Assembly (NCBI GenBank): GCA_002011035.2
Contig: MTLY02000001.1
Coordinates: 375,342-439,341, forward strand
Reading direction: 5' to 3'
DNA length: 64,000 nucleotides
Source of the DNA: Candidatus Hecatella orcuttiae
GTDB taxonomy: Archaea; Thermoproteota; Bathyarchaeia; Hecatellales; Hecatellaceae
The notes beneath the pieces were generated by a model. That model ran no database searches. It had not been told where the DNA came from and saw nothing but the letters and a program-made list of their open reading frames with translations. Below, one piece after another: positions 33,349 to 42,000 of the stretch; position 1 is the stretch's first letter; each line of letters starts with the position of its first letter. The translations under genes and the position numbers were made by a program.

Positions 33349-34515
33349 TCATGCTAAACCTTTTTCTTTGAGTTCGCCGTAGGCCTTGTCGAAGAGGTCC
33401 ACCGCGCCCCACCTGTTTTGGGAAGCCCACTGTATTAGTTCTTTCAACCCCTCTGTCAAGCTTACTTTTGCTGTAAAATCCAGTAGTTCTTTTGCGCGGG
33501 TTACATTCGCGTAGCAGTGGCGGATATCGCCTTTCCGGTAGGTGTTGGAAATTTTTGGGATAAGATGGGAGCCGGTTGCGGTGATCAGGTTCTCCGCCAG
33601 TTCGTAAATAGTTCGGGGTTGACCTGAGCCGATGTTGACTGCTTGATGGTCGGCGCGGCTGGTTTCCAAGGCTTTCAGGTTGGCTTCAGCTACATCTCTT
33701 ACGTGGATGAAGTCCCGGGTTTGGTTTCCGTCTTCGAATATGTAGGGTTCCCTGTTGTTGAGGATGCGGCTTGTGAAGATGGCGGCGCATCCTGTGTAGG
33801 GGTTTGAAAGGGACTGCCTTGAACCATAGACGTTGAAGTATCGGAGGGCGATGGTGGAGATTCCGTAGGTTTTACCTATCAGGAGGCACATTTCCTCTTG
33901 ATGTCTCTTGGACATGGCGTAGATGGAGGCTGGCATGAGAGGCTTATCTTCGGGGGTGGGTATGGGTTTTAAAGGCGAGCCGCAGGCGGGGCATGGGTGT
34001 TCCCACAGGCTCTTCTTCAACTGGCTTTCGCTGCGCAGGCCTGGATGGGCTTTTGATTCGCATCTTTCGCAGAAGTATTCTCCCTCCCCGTAGATGCTCA
34101 TGGAGCTTGCTACGACGACCTTCTTCACTTCATGCTCCTCGTTGACTAGGACGTCTAACAGTGTGGCTGTGCTCTTGGTGTTGGAGTCTACGTATTTTTC
34201 TATCTGGTACATGGACTGGCCTATCCCCACTGCCGAGGCTAGATGGATTACTGCATCCGCTTCTTTGACCAGGGGCTTTAGGGTTTCTCTGTTCCCCACG
34301 TCGCCTTGGAGAAATTTCGCTTCCTTATTTAGGTAGCTGGGTTTTTTTCCTCGGTGAACTTGGGGTTCAAGGTTGTCGAGGATGGTAATTTGGTAGCCGC
34401 GCTCAGCTAGGAGGTCGGTGGTGTGGGAGCCTATGAAGCCCGCGCCCCCTGTCACCAGAACCTTTTCTATGCCTCTGCTTTTCATGCCGTCCGACCAGCT
34501 TTCCGGATGTCTCAA
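33349..34515 (-). CDS. NAD-dependent sugar epimerase with zinc-ribbon insert
   Basis: 388 residues. LVTGGAGFIGSHTTDLLAER is the NAD-binding motif, SSMSIYGEGEYF carries the catalytic Ser, and YAMSKRHQEE is YxxxK. Between them (~125-170) is an insert with CERC and CPACGSPL, a likely structural zinc ribbon seen in a subset of UDP/dTDP-sugar epimerases. The start may be ATG at residue 11 (KSRGIEKVLVTGG). It lies 14 nt after a deleted epimerase gene, the two forming a remnant pair. Confidence 0.88.
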   Translation of the reverse strand: MRHPESWSDGMKSRGIEKVLVTGGAGFIGSHTTDLLAERGYQITILDNLEPQVHRGKKPSYLNKEAKFLQGDVGNRETLKPLVKEADAVIHLASAVGIGQSMYQIEKYVDSNTKSTATLLDVLVNEEHEVKKVVVASSMSIYGEGEYFCERCESKAHPGLRSESQLKKSLWEHPCPACGSPLKPIPTPEDKPLMPASIYAMSKRHQEEMCLLIGKTYGISTIALRYFNVYGSRQSLSNPYTGCAAIFTSRILNNREPYIFEDGNQTRDFIHVRDVAEANLKALETSRADHQAVNIGSGQPRTIYELAENLITATGSHLIPKISNTYRKGDIRHCYANVTRAKELLDFTAKVSLTEGLKELIQWASQNRWGAVDLFDKAYGELKEKGLA

Positions 34516-34529
34516 TCCTAGATATTTTT

Positions 34530-34877
34530 TTATCTTTGTTTGAAAAGGAGCTTGTTTTCGTCAACCCATTTTATAAGGCGGGTAACGCCTTCTTTGGGGC
34601 CTACCTTAGGTTTCCAGCCCAGTTTGGCTTTGGCTTTGGATATGTTGGAAACGTAAACTTTCTGGTCTGCGAGGTCTCCTTTTACCAGTTTGATGTTAGG
34701 GTAGTTTGTTTTCAAATAGTTCCAGTTATACGGCTGGTTACCTGTACTTCCGACTAGTAGGTTGTTCCTTGAGAGGTTGTCTAAGACCACCACTACATCT
34801 TGCTGTCGGATGTAGTGTTCGGCGGCATGGGAGCCTATGAATCCGCCTCCGCCTGTGACTAGGATCATTTTAACCAC
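34530..34877 (-). pseudogene. Internally deleted NAD-dependent epimerase
   Basis: 115 residues. The first ~72 (ILVTGGGGFIGSHAAEHYIR, DNLSRNNLL, VKGDLADQ) are the N-terminal Rossmann half of a paratose/tyvelose-type epimerase. The last ~43 (KVYVSNISKAKAKLGWKPKV, EGVTRLIKWVDENK) are the extreme C-terminus of the same family. The central ~200 residues, including the catalytic YxxxK, are missing but the frame is kept. The natural reading is an in-frame deletion leaving an inactive gene. It precedes the intact epimerase gene in the same direction. Confidence 0.75.
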
Positions 34878-35034
34878 GCGGAGAGTTTGGGAAGACGTTT
34901 TGGCTGAGTTTTTGTGTTGTTTTTAGATTGGGGGGTTCTTTATTTAAAAGTTGTTTTTATTTTGGATTTTTTTGGTTTTGGGTAATGTTTAAATTTGGTT
35001 GTTTTTTGTTATTTTTTGTGAGATTTGGTGAGGC
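34878..35034 (+). other. T/G-rich low-complexity leader upstream of AbrB-like gene
   Basis: On the plus strand this stretch is almost entirely T and G with long T-runs, including TTTATTTAAAAG near 34940 and GTTTAAATTT near 34988 that could act as TATA boxes. It is unlike flanking DNA. GGTGAGG just before 35035 serves as a ribosome-binding site for the next gene. Confidence 0.4.
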
Positions 35035-35221
35035 TGTGTTGGGGGAGTTGTTTGTGGGGAGGGTTTTGAGGGATGGGAAGGTGACCATTCCTAAGCGTAT
35101 CAGGGAGTTGGTGGGGGTGGTTGAGGGGGATTATGTGCGGTTGGAGTTGGTGGGGGTGGTTAAGGCTAAGGTTGCGAGGAGAGGCCGGGGTAGAGTTGGG
35201 AGGGGGCGGGGTCGGGTTTGA
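35035..35221 (+). CDS. AbrB/SpoVT-like DNA-binding protein
   Basis: About 61 residues from GTG 35035, with GGTGAGG close upstream. FVGRVLRDGKVTIPKRIREL is the swapped-hairpin AbrB motif, followed by VVEGDYVRLEL and a basic Arg/Gly-rich tail (ARRGRGRVGRGRGRV) that could bind nucleic acid. It is probably a transcriptional regulator or antitoxin-like protein. Its stop overlaps the next start (TTGA). The open frame reaches further upstream, but that part translates T-rich DNA into implausible hydrophobic sequence. Confidence 0.7.
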
Positions 35222-35814
35222 GTGCTTTGAAGCATGGGCTCTACCGGTTGGGGTTTATGCTCTGCGACCGCTGTGTTGTGAATGCCACGTGTGGTAGGTT
35301 TCAGCCTGGGGGTGAGTGTGGGTATGAGAAGGAAACCTTCTCCTCCACGGTGGAGAGGCTGGTGGAGGACTACGGCCTCGAAGGGGTGGCGGATAGGATA
35401 ATGGCTGAGAGGGCGGCCATGTACTTGATTCGCATTGCTAGGGCGGAAAACTATGAGGCTAAGGTGGGTGTTTCCGACAGGTCTGCCCTCTGGGGCGGCT
35501 ACATCGCCACCTTGGACCGGATGCTTCAGGCTATCCTGGGCGAGTTGGCTGTTACCAGGAGGCAGCGTATTAAGCTTGAGGGGGAGGAGGCGTTGATGGT
35601 TAACGTTGAAAGCCTGCTCAAGAGGCTTAAAAGCAGCAGGGGGGTGAAGGTGCCCAAGACGGTTTTCAGGCCTGTTGCCCCCTTGGTTGTGTCGAGGATG
35701 AGGGAACGGGAAGCCTTGGAGGTGAGGAATAAGATCCTCGGGAGGCTGTTGGAGGGATGGCTGAGGGAGAAGTCCAGGTTGAAAAGGCTGAGAAAAGCCT
35801 CAAAGGCAGAGTGA
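35218..35814 (+). CDS. Cys-cluster protein, possible terminase-small-subunit relative
   Basis: 198 residues from TTG 35218, coupled to the AbrB-like gene. The N-terminus reads ALKHGLYRLGFMLCDRCVVN with a CxxC-x5-C-x8-C cluster (likely zinc), then an all-helical body with many Arg/Glu and a basic C-terminus. The KHGLY opening plus Cys cluster resembles small terminase-like proteins in archaeal proviruses, but I cannot confirm this. No portal, large terminase or capsid gene is visible. It is followed by an unknown gene overlapping by 58 nt. Confidence 0.5.
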   Translation: MSALKHGLYRLGFMLCDRCVVNATCGRFQPGGECGYEKETFSSTVERLVEDYGLEGVADRIMAERAAMYLIRIARAENYEAKVGVSDRSALWGGYIATLDRMLQAILGELAVTRRQRIKLEGEEALMVNVESLLKRLKSSRGVKVPKTVFRPVAPLVVSRMREREALEVRNKILGRLLEGWLREKSRLKRLRKASKAE

Positions 35815-36665
35815 AGATACCTCGAAAAGCCTTGGCGGGGCTTTGGGAGATATGCGAGGGGAAGGTGGAGAGGTTTGAAGAACTTTTAAGTCTGATGGTT
35901 AAATATGCTGACTACTTCCTGGATAGGCCTTGGCCTGAAAAGATGGAAAAAGAGCTGAGGTATGAAGAAGATTTTGGACTTGGTGATGAAGACGTAGAAT
36001 TTCTTGACGAAAGCAAAAACTATGAAGAGAAGGTTCAACGGTTCACCCTGGTATGTTTAAAGAGAAACATCAGCTTGGAAGGCTTCGACGTGGAAGGTTT
36101 CAAGGGAGACTTCAACTCGTATGGAGGCTCTTGGTGTTGGGATTGCACTGTTACAAGGGCTATGGAGCTGAGGAAGGAGGTGGAAAGGCAGGAGCAGTTT
36201 AGAAGGAAAATCGAGAAGGAAATGAAAAGTGAAAAACCGGCTTGGACAACCTTAGAATTGTATAAACACATCAACAAACCTGAAATTGTAAGGGAGGATA
36301 AAATGCGGCAGGTGGAGCTGAGGTTCTACGAGGAGCTGGGATATGCCAAGGATAAAAGCTGCGAGGTGAGAAACTTTTACAGATGCCCCTACGGAGGGGA
36401 GTCTGAGAAGCTAATCCTTCGCGGCATGGCGATCAAGGAGATATGGCAGCACATAGAATGGTACCACCGCCACTGGCACCCCTCCCGGATCACCAGGCCG
36501 CTTGAAAACGAGATGAAATGGTACCACTACGGTGAGCCGGACATCATCGATGTGACAAGCTACGAGGACCTTGAAAAGGCTTCTGAAGATGGAAGGCTGG
36601 ACAAGGTAATAGAGGAGCATGAGAAATACATGAAAGAAACGGGACGCAAAGCTTGGGAGACTTGA
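35757..36665 (+). CDS. Hypothetical protein with C-terminal Cys/His region
   Basis: 302 residues, mostly charged and helical. Visible points are an early VKIPRKALAGLWEICEG, a WCWDC pair at ~127, and a C-terminal segment CEVRNFYRCPYGG ... EWYHRHWHP (~205-245) whose Cys and His spacing could form a zinc finger. I do not recognise the family. It overlaps the preceding gene by 58 nt, so it is probably co-transcribed with it and the AbrB-like gene. Low-complexity acidic ends are typical of accessory elements. Confidence 0.55.
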   Translation: MAEGEVQVEKAEKSLKGRVKIPRKALAGLWEICEGKVERFEELLSLMVKYADYFLDRPWPEKMEKELRYEEDFGLGDEDVEFLDESKNYEEKVQRFTLVCLKRNISLEGFDVEGFKGDFNSYGGSWCWDCTVTRAMELRKEVERQEQFRRKIEKEMKSEKPAWTTLELYKHINKPEIVREDKMRQVELRFYEELGYAKDKSCEVRNFYRCPYGGESEKLILRGMAIKEIWQHIEWYHRHWHPSRITRPLENEMKWYHYGEPDIIDVTSYEDLEKASEDGRLDKVIEEHEKYMKETGRKAWET

Positions 36666-36740
36666 GGTACTCGGAGGCCGACGGCGTTAGGACAGAGTAT
36701 ATGCGGATGGAATGATTTTTATTGAGCTGTGGGATAACTG

Positions 36741-37028
36741 TTGGCTGTTGACGTTGTTGGGGTATTGTTTCTAGCCTACTTTCTAGTGGCTTTGTTCCTC
36801 AGCCTTGATGCCAGATACCCTATAGGGGCGGCGCTGGTGTTGCTGGGGGTTTCCGCGGTTATCTTGGCTTTCGAGCCTCCATGGGAGTTTTCAGCGGAAG
36901 ATACAGCGGTTTACGCGTATTATTTTTTGGTCATCGGCGTCGCTTTGAGGGTTGTAGAGTTTGCGCGGAAAAGCGACAAACCGTTGGCAGTTGTCATTTG
37001 GAGGAAGATTAAGCGGAGAATGTTTTAG
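36741..37028 (+). CDS. Small membrane protein, unknown
   Basis: 95 residues from TTG 36741 with three hydrophobic spans (~5-22, ~28-46, ~60-78) and a basic C-terminal tail (VIWRKIKRRMF), consistent with a small inner-membrane protein. No family is recognised. It lies 76 nt after the unknown 302-residue gene, on the same strand. Confidence 0.45.
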   Translation: MAVDVVGVLFLAYFLVALFLSLDARYPIGAALVLLGVSAVILAFEPPWEFSAEDTAVYAYYFLVIGVALRVVEFARKSDKPLAVVIWRKIKRRMF

Positions 37029-37146
37029 GTTTATGCGCAATTCATTTTTATTTTGTGGAAGCCAGATGAGGGTTAAAACTACGCTATGGATGTTATGGCG
37101 GAGGAAGCCTCAAAAAGGGGCCCTTTAGGCTTGTTTGTCGGTTTTG

Positions 37147-39672
37147 CTATTCTTCTATTTCCATTTTTATTTTTCCGGCCAACTCCTTCAGTATGGTCAC
37201 TGCTTTTTCCGGGTTTTTTCTCGCTATTTCTCTCAGAGTGTTTCCCGCTTTCTTTGGGTCTTCGTCGGCTAGGACTCTTAAAGTTTCTACGGCTTTTTCC
37301 GGTGCTGTTCGGTCTAGGATTTCAGCTATGGCAGTGGCCGGGGTTTTTCTGAGTTTTTCTGCAATCTGTTCCGGGGGAAGCGTTTGGATGTCAGCGGGTG
37401 TTGGCGGCGGAGTTGAGGTTGTTGCTCCTCTACGCTGGTAGACGGTGAGGCCTATGCTGGCAACCGTCAGTCCCAGGATTATTCCAACTGCTAGAGATGC
37501 TAGAGGGCTTAAGGTTACCTTGGACTTTGGGGGGACCTCTTCCGGAGTGAGGGGGGTTTCTGGCTCTGTTACGGTAAACAGGAGGGGGGACGTCGTGATG
37601 CCGGTGCCTTTGATGGATGCTTGAAGCATCCAAGTGTCCGGGTTGGTGAAGGTTTGGCTGTCTGTGAAGGAGCCGTCTGGTGCTGTTGTGACGGTGCTCT
37701 GGATTGTTTGGCCTTGGGTGTTGGTGTAGCTTAGGGTAATTTCTACGCCTTCCTTTGGTGGTTGGATGCTGCCGTATACCTTGGTTTCCTCTCCGAGTTC
37801 TACTGTTTTGGAGGATATGGTCAAAGTTAGGGATGTGGCTGGAGGCTGGGTGGTTACCGTCAGTAGGGCTTCGTTGGAGTATATGGCTTGCTCAGGGTTG
37901 TCGGCGAAGGCGATGGCGCGGAGGCTGTAGGTGCCTGTTCGGTTTGGCGCCGCCCATAGGTAGGTGTATTCGCCTGCGAGCGTGGTGTTCACCGTCGTTA
38001 TCGGTGTGTACTCTATTTTTTCGCTGTTTCCTATGAAGGCGTACTCCAGCGTTATGGGCGCGCTTGTGCCTTTCCAGTCTAATGTTCCGCCTATGGTTAC
38101 TTCAAGGCTTGGCGTCGCCGTTGATGGAGTCACGTGTAGGGTTAATGTGGGTATTTCTTTAACCGTAAAGGTTACCGGAATACTGGTAGCTGGGGCGCGA
38201 TGGTCGTCGCCTTTGAAACCAGCTTCAACCCGCCATTCACCCACCATCAAGGGTGTGAAGGTGTCGTTGAAATAGCCCTCCGAGTCTGTGAGAACCGAGT
38301 GTTGCACTGTACTCTCGGAGTGCATGTAGGTTATTGTGAGCGGTGTGTTTGGAAGGTTTGAGGTCCCATGAACGGTCAGCGGGAAGCTGACTGGTAAGCT
38401 ATGTTGAGTGAGTGTTAAAGTTATTTTGGAGACGAGTTTTTCAACCTTAACCTGAATAGGGATGCTTTGAGAGCCTTCATAATTTGCGTTACCTTCCCAC
38501 GTGGAGGCTATGGACCAAACGCCTGTGGTGTCAGGTATGAACACGTCCCTGTAACGTCCGTCAGGAGCTGTTGTTACAGTGCGGCTGGTCGACGTGTTGT
38601 TTGGTGAAGAGTAGGTTATCGTTATGGTTGCGTTTTCCTGCCTAGGCGACAGAGAACCTGTGATTTCTATGGGTTCACCGAAAAACGCGGCTTCAGGCGA
38701 CATATCAAGAGTTAGGATGGAGGACGCCCTTTTCACCGTAAATAATACAGGTTCGCTTGCTGCCTCGGCATAGAGGGGATCTCCTTCCCAAGAAGCAGCT
38801 ACACTCCAGACGCCAACCCTATCCGGAGTAAACGTGTCGGTGAAAACGCCTCTGAAAGCTTGGACAGCCTGTTCGCGGACTGTCAGGTCCGGGGCCACAT
38901 AGGTAAGGAATACGGGTGCATCGGAGTGCTTAGGCTCTAGCACTCCGGAAACGGTGATGCTGTTTCCGTAGGTGATTTCCTCCGGAATCTCTGTTATTGA
39001 AACCGTGCTGGGAGACTTCTCATAGGTTATAACCAGCCTAGGCCAGTAGGGAGGCATACCTCCGCCGGTGTGGTCTTTTGAAACAAACCGCACGTATGCA
39101 TGGGTACTGGGATGCAACACCGTGTCCGGCTCTTTCAAGATGAGTGTTAGGCGTTTGTCCGCTAGGTTGATGGCGCTTATTACAGGGCCGGCGACCTTCC
39201 ATTCGTACCAGTCTGGTTTGGTTACTGTAACGGTGTCGGTTGGGACGGGGTTATAGCTGATTGTTAGGTGCTGCCTGTAGGTTAGAGTTGACTCCTCCCA
39301 CCTATTGTTGAAGGATTGATGAACTCCAACCTCATGGACGTCAAACACGTAATGAGCATACAACTGGAGAGAGGCTTCCGTTATTCTGCTTGTTGGGATG
39401 GAGGATAGATTGAACATCAGATAAACGATGTTTTGTTCGTTGACACGCCGCGCTACATAAAGCCACGCATCAGGGCCGTAGTTTTTATCTATAGAAGAAG
39501 CCATAACACTCACATCCGCTATCGGATATAATGTGACAGTCACATATCGTTCATGGGTTTGCGCAAAACCTACTGAAATTCCAAGAAGCAAGGGGGTTGA
39601 GAGTAACATAAGAAACATAAAGAGGGTTAACTTAAGTTTCATGCACGTCATCAACATATCAGTAGTTTTCAT
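37147..39672 (-). CDS. Secreted/anchored multidomain Ig-repeat protein with cytoplasmic helical tail
   Basis: 841 residues. Signal peptide ~1-38 (hydrophobic core ending near GFAQ). A DNRLRE-like domain (~40-225; YPIADVSVMASS, VYLMFNLSSIP, YEWKVAGPVISA) comes next. Five Ig-like repeats of ~90-100 residues (~228-715) each contain segments such as GVWSVAASWEGD. A single membrane span lies at ~722-748. The ~90-residue cytoplasmic tail has helical repeats (PEQIAEKLRKTPATAIAEIL, PEKAVETLRVLADEDPKKAG) resembling the MgtE N-terminal superhelix. A TATA box 20-28 nt before ATG 39672 supports this start. It is probably a surface adhesin or sensor. Confidence 0.8.
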   Translation of the reverse strand: MKTTDMLMTCMKLKLTLFMFLMLLSTPLLLGISVGFAQTHERYVTVTLYPIADVSVMASSIDKNYGPDAWLYVARRVNEQNIVYLMFNLSSIPTSRITEASLQLYAHYVFDVHEVGVHQSFNNRWEESTLTYRQHLTISYNPVPTDTVTVTKPDWYEWKVAGPVISAINLADKRLTLILKEPDTVLHPSTHAYVRFVSKDHTGGGMPPYWPRLVITYEKSPSTVSITEIPEEITYGNSITVSGVLEPKHSDAPVFLTYVAPDLTVREQAVQAFRGVFTDTFTPDRVGVWSVAASWEGDPLYAEAASEPVLFTVKRASSILTLDMSPEAAFFGEPIEITGSLSPRQENATITITYSSPNNTSTSRTVTTAPDGRYRDVFIPDTTGVWSIASTWEGNANYEGSQSIPIQVKVEKLVSKITLTLTQHSLPVSFPLTVHGTSNLPNTPLTITYMHSESTVQHSVLTDSEGYFNDTFTPLMVGEWRVEAGFKGDDHRAPATSIPVTFTVKEIPTLTLHVTPSTATPSLEVTIGGTLDWKGTSAPITLEYAFIGNSEKIEYTPITTVNTTLAGEYTYLWAAPNRTGTYSLRAIAFADNPEQAIYSNEALLTVTTQPPATSLTLTISSKTVELGEETKVYGSIQPPKEGVEITLSYTNTQGQTIQSTVTTAPDGSFTDSQTFTNPDTWMLQASIKGTGITTSPLLFTVTEPETPLTPEEVPPKSKVTLSPLASLAVGIILGLTVASIGLTVYQRRGATTSTPPPTPADIQTLPPEQIAEKLRKTPATAIAEILDRTAPEKAVETLRVLADEDPKKAGNTLREIARKNPEKAVTILKELAGKIKMEIEE

Positions 39673-39691
39673 GTAAGATAGTTAAGCTTTA

Positions 39692-39700
39692 TTTATAAAT
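39692..39700 (-). promoter_or_regulatory. TATA box of the Ig-repeat protein gene
   Basis: TTTATAAAT on the minus strand, flanked by further A/T, ends 20 nt and begins 28 nt before ATG 39672. This is ideal for a leaderless archaeal message and supports that ATG over the internal ATGs at residues 6, 8 and 11. Confidence 0.65.
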
Positions 39701-39766
39701 AGAAGGTTAAATTTTGTAAAAATCGATCCGGCATTATCTTCCCTTATCCCGTATGATTTTTTAGCT

Positions 39767-41866
39767 GTGGACATACACTTTAACGATCAGAGCGATTTGA
39801 AGATGTCTAAATCCTGGGAGTATTATATCAGGAAAATATACGTTTGGCGTGGCCTGCCGTGGATAGTGTATTCTTGTGTAAGCCTGATAGTTTTATGGGA
39901 TCTGCTCTTACCCGGCTATATTTTAACGCTAGACATGCAGTTTGCGCGGCATATCAGATTTGAGCACTTTTTTTACGGTTTTGCGACTCCCCTAAGAGGT
40001 ACGCTTCCTTTTATCATGATTCTTAAGGCTTTAAACTACATTTTTCCCACATGGATTATTCAAAAAGCTTTGCTTTTTTTGATTTTTGTATTGGCTGGGC
40101 TGTCGGCGCATAGACTATGCCCTACAGACAATTTAGCCGGTAAGTATTATGCTGGGTTGTTTTACGCTTTAAATCCCTTCGTTTTTGTCAGGTTTATGGT
40201 TGGTCACTTGCTGATCTTGATGGCTTACGCCATTATGCCTCTAGCAGCTAAGGCAGGAATAGACTTCCTTAAGCAGACCAGTTTCCATACAGCTACCCGG
40301 TTGGTAATATTACTAACTCTTGTGGGAATGTTCAGTGCTGAAATTCTACTTTTAACTCTATTTCTTATTTTCGCCATTTTAGCCTTCAGGGCGATAAGGA
40401 AGAGAACCGAGATCACTCATCTCCTAAAGTGGACGGGTATAGTAGCTGTCATGTTCCTTGGAGTTAATTTTTATTGGCTGGGTCCGGCGGCTTTGGGGGT
40501 AAAGGAAACAAGTCTCAGCCTAGTGAGCTATGAGGACCTCCTAGTCTTCACAGCCAAGATGTGGGGTGTGGGTCCAAACTTATTCTTTAGCCTTGCCACC
40601 CTTCACGGTTTTTGGAGGCCGCCTGAAGGTTATGTCTATATCTCCGATATGCTCCCCGGGTGGTTTTTGGTGTACTTTTTTTTGTTATTTTTGTCAGTTT
40701 ATGGTTTCATGTCGAGGAGGGAGACAGAGGATGAGGCTAAAAGTTTTGCGATAGTTGCTATAGTGTCGCTTATATTAGCTACAGGTATCTCTACTGCTTA
40801 TTTTTCGAAATTCTTTCTTTTTTTGTTTGAAAATTTCTTCTTTTTAAAAGCATTCAGAGACTCGCATAAATTTGTTGTTCTACTAGCTTTGGCGTACTCG
40901 TTTCTTGGCGGTTTAGGGGTTGGGGAATTGGCGAGTGCTCTAAAACGTAGAAGCCTTGGGCGTAAGGAAAATTCTTTACAGGTTAAGAAGGCTTTGGGCA
41001 TATTGCTGATATTTCTAGTTTTAGCTGCACCCTTCATTTATTCCGCCAATATGCTTTTTGGTTTGGGAAATAACTTAAAAGTGGTCGATTATCCGGAGGA
41101 GTGGTATGAGGTTAACGAGTATTTTAAGGCTCAAGAAGAAGATTTTAAGGTTCTATTTTTACCTTGGCACCAGTATATGTGGTTAACTTGGGTGGGAAGG
41201 ATCGTAGGGAATCCAGCGGACATCTTTTTTGATAAACCTATCATTCGGGGAAAAAACATAGAAGTGGGCCCTATAGAAACGCAATCAACGGAGCTCGACC
41301 AACGATATATACATTTTCTGTTAAATAAACGAGACCAGCTCACGAATTTTGGGGAGCTCATGGCGCCATTAAATGTAAAGTATATTATCTTAGTGAAGGA
41401 AGTTGATTACAAGGATTATGATTTCCTATACAAGCAAAAAGACTTAGCTGTGGTTATAGATAATTCGCATTTAACACTTTTTGAGAACCTACATGAGACA
41501 CATAAGTTTTATACAGTCGATGACGAGCCTAGTTTTCAGAATTGGAACCAACTTTTAGATCATTCGTTTAGGCAAGTGGAGGCTAAGCCTGTTAAATTTG
41601 AAAAGGTATCGCCGGCGGAATACAGAGTCTGGGGCATCACAGGCAAATATCTTATTTTTGCTCAGCCTTTTGACGGGGGTTGGAGATTTAACGGTCGCCC
41701 ACCAAAACCCTACATGGATCTCACGAACGTGTTTGAGGTTAAGGGTGAAAATGAGGGGAGGATATACTATGAAAACATGAACTTCATGTTTACGGCGTAT
41801 TCCATCTCGGCGACTAGCTGTTTCATAGTCTTGATGTTATCCATAGTTAATAGGAAAAGAAAATAG
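39767..41866 (+). CDS. GT-C-like/YfhO-like multi-pass membrane protein
   Basis: 699 residues. The first ~430 have about a dozen hydrophobic spans, including an acidic first outer loop (LTLDMQFARHIRFEHFF) and YYAGLFYALNPFVFVRFMVG, as in GT-C glycosyltransferases and AftD/YfhO-type proteins. A soluble region follows (~435-665) with PEEWYEVNEYFKAQEEDFKV and LNVKYIILVKEVDYKDYDFL, then a last membrane span. It likely transfers sugars from lipid-linked donors outside the membrane. The start is GTG 39767 or ATG 39803. It is the smaller relative of the 1253-residue protein in the glycan island. Confidence 0.75.
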   Translation: MDIHFNDQSDLKMSKSWEYYIRKIYVWRGLPWIVYSCVSLIVLWDLLLPGYILTLDMQFARHIRFEHFFYGFATPLRGTLPFIMILKALNYIFPTWIIQKALLFLIFVLAGLSAHRLCPTDNLAGKYYAGLFYALNPFVFVRFMVGHLLILMAYAIMPLAAKAGIDFLKQTSFHTATRLVILLTLVGMFSAEILLLTLFLIFAILAFRAIRKRTEITHLLKWTGIVAVMFLGVNFYWLGPAALGVKETSLSLVSYEDLLVFTAKMWGVGPNLFFSLATLHGFWRPPEGYVYISDMLPGWFLVYFFLLFLSVYGFMSRRETEDEAKSFAIVAIVSLILATGISTAYFSKFFLFLFENFFFLKAFRDSHKFVVLLALAYSFLGGLGVGELASALKRRSLGRKENSLQVKKALGILLIFLVLAAPFIYSANMLFGLGNNLKVVDYPEEWYEVNEYFKAQEEDFKVLFLPWHQYMWLTWVGRIVGNPADIFFDKPIIRGKNIEVGPIETQSTELDQRYIHFLLNKRDQLTNFGELMAPLNVKYIILVKEVDYKDYDFLYKQKDLAVVIDNSHLTLFENLHETHKFYTVDDEPSFQNWNQLLDHSFRQVEAKPVKFEKVSPAEYRVWGITGKYLIFAQPFDGGWRFNGRPPKPYMDLTNVFEVKGENEGRIYYENMNFMFTAYSISATSCFIVLMLSIVNRKRK

Positions 41867-42000
41867 AATATTTACGATAGATAATCTCAACACATTGAAG
41901 CTGCGAAGAGTACAGCAAAGCAGATGCTTAACCATGAGCAACCTCAGTGTTGAAAGACAGCGCAGGCTAATACAACTAACTTCAAGGATTTCTTAGCACT

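Noticed and set aside
33236-37146. att site repeat of the tRNA-Arg 3' end
   Set aside because: I found no second copy of the T-arm/acceptor sequence downstream.
37086-37352. Plus-strand hydrophobic 88-residue frame
   Set aside because: It lies mostly antisense to the coding end of the Ig-repeat gene and has no ribosome-binding site or motif; it is a shadow of that gene.
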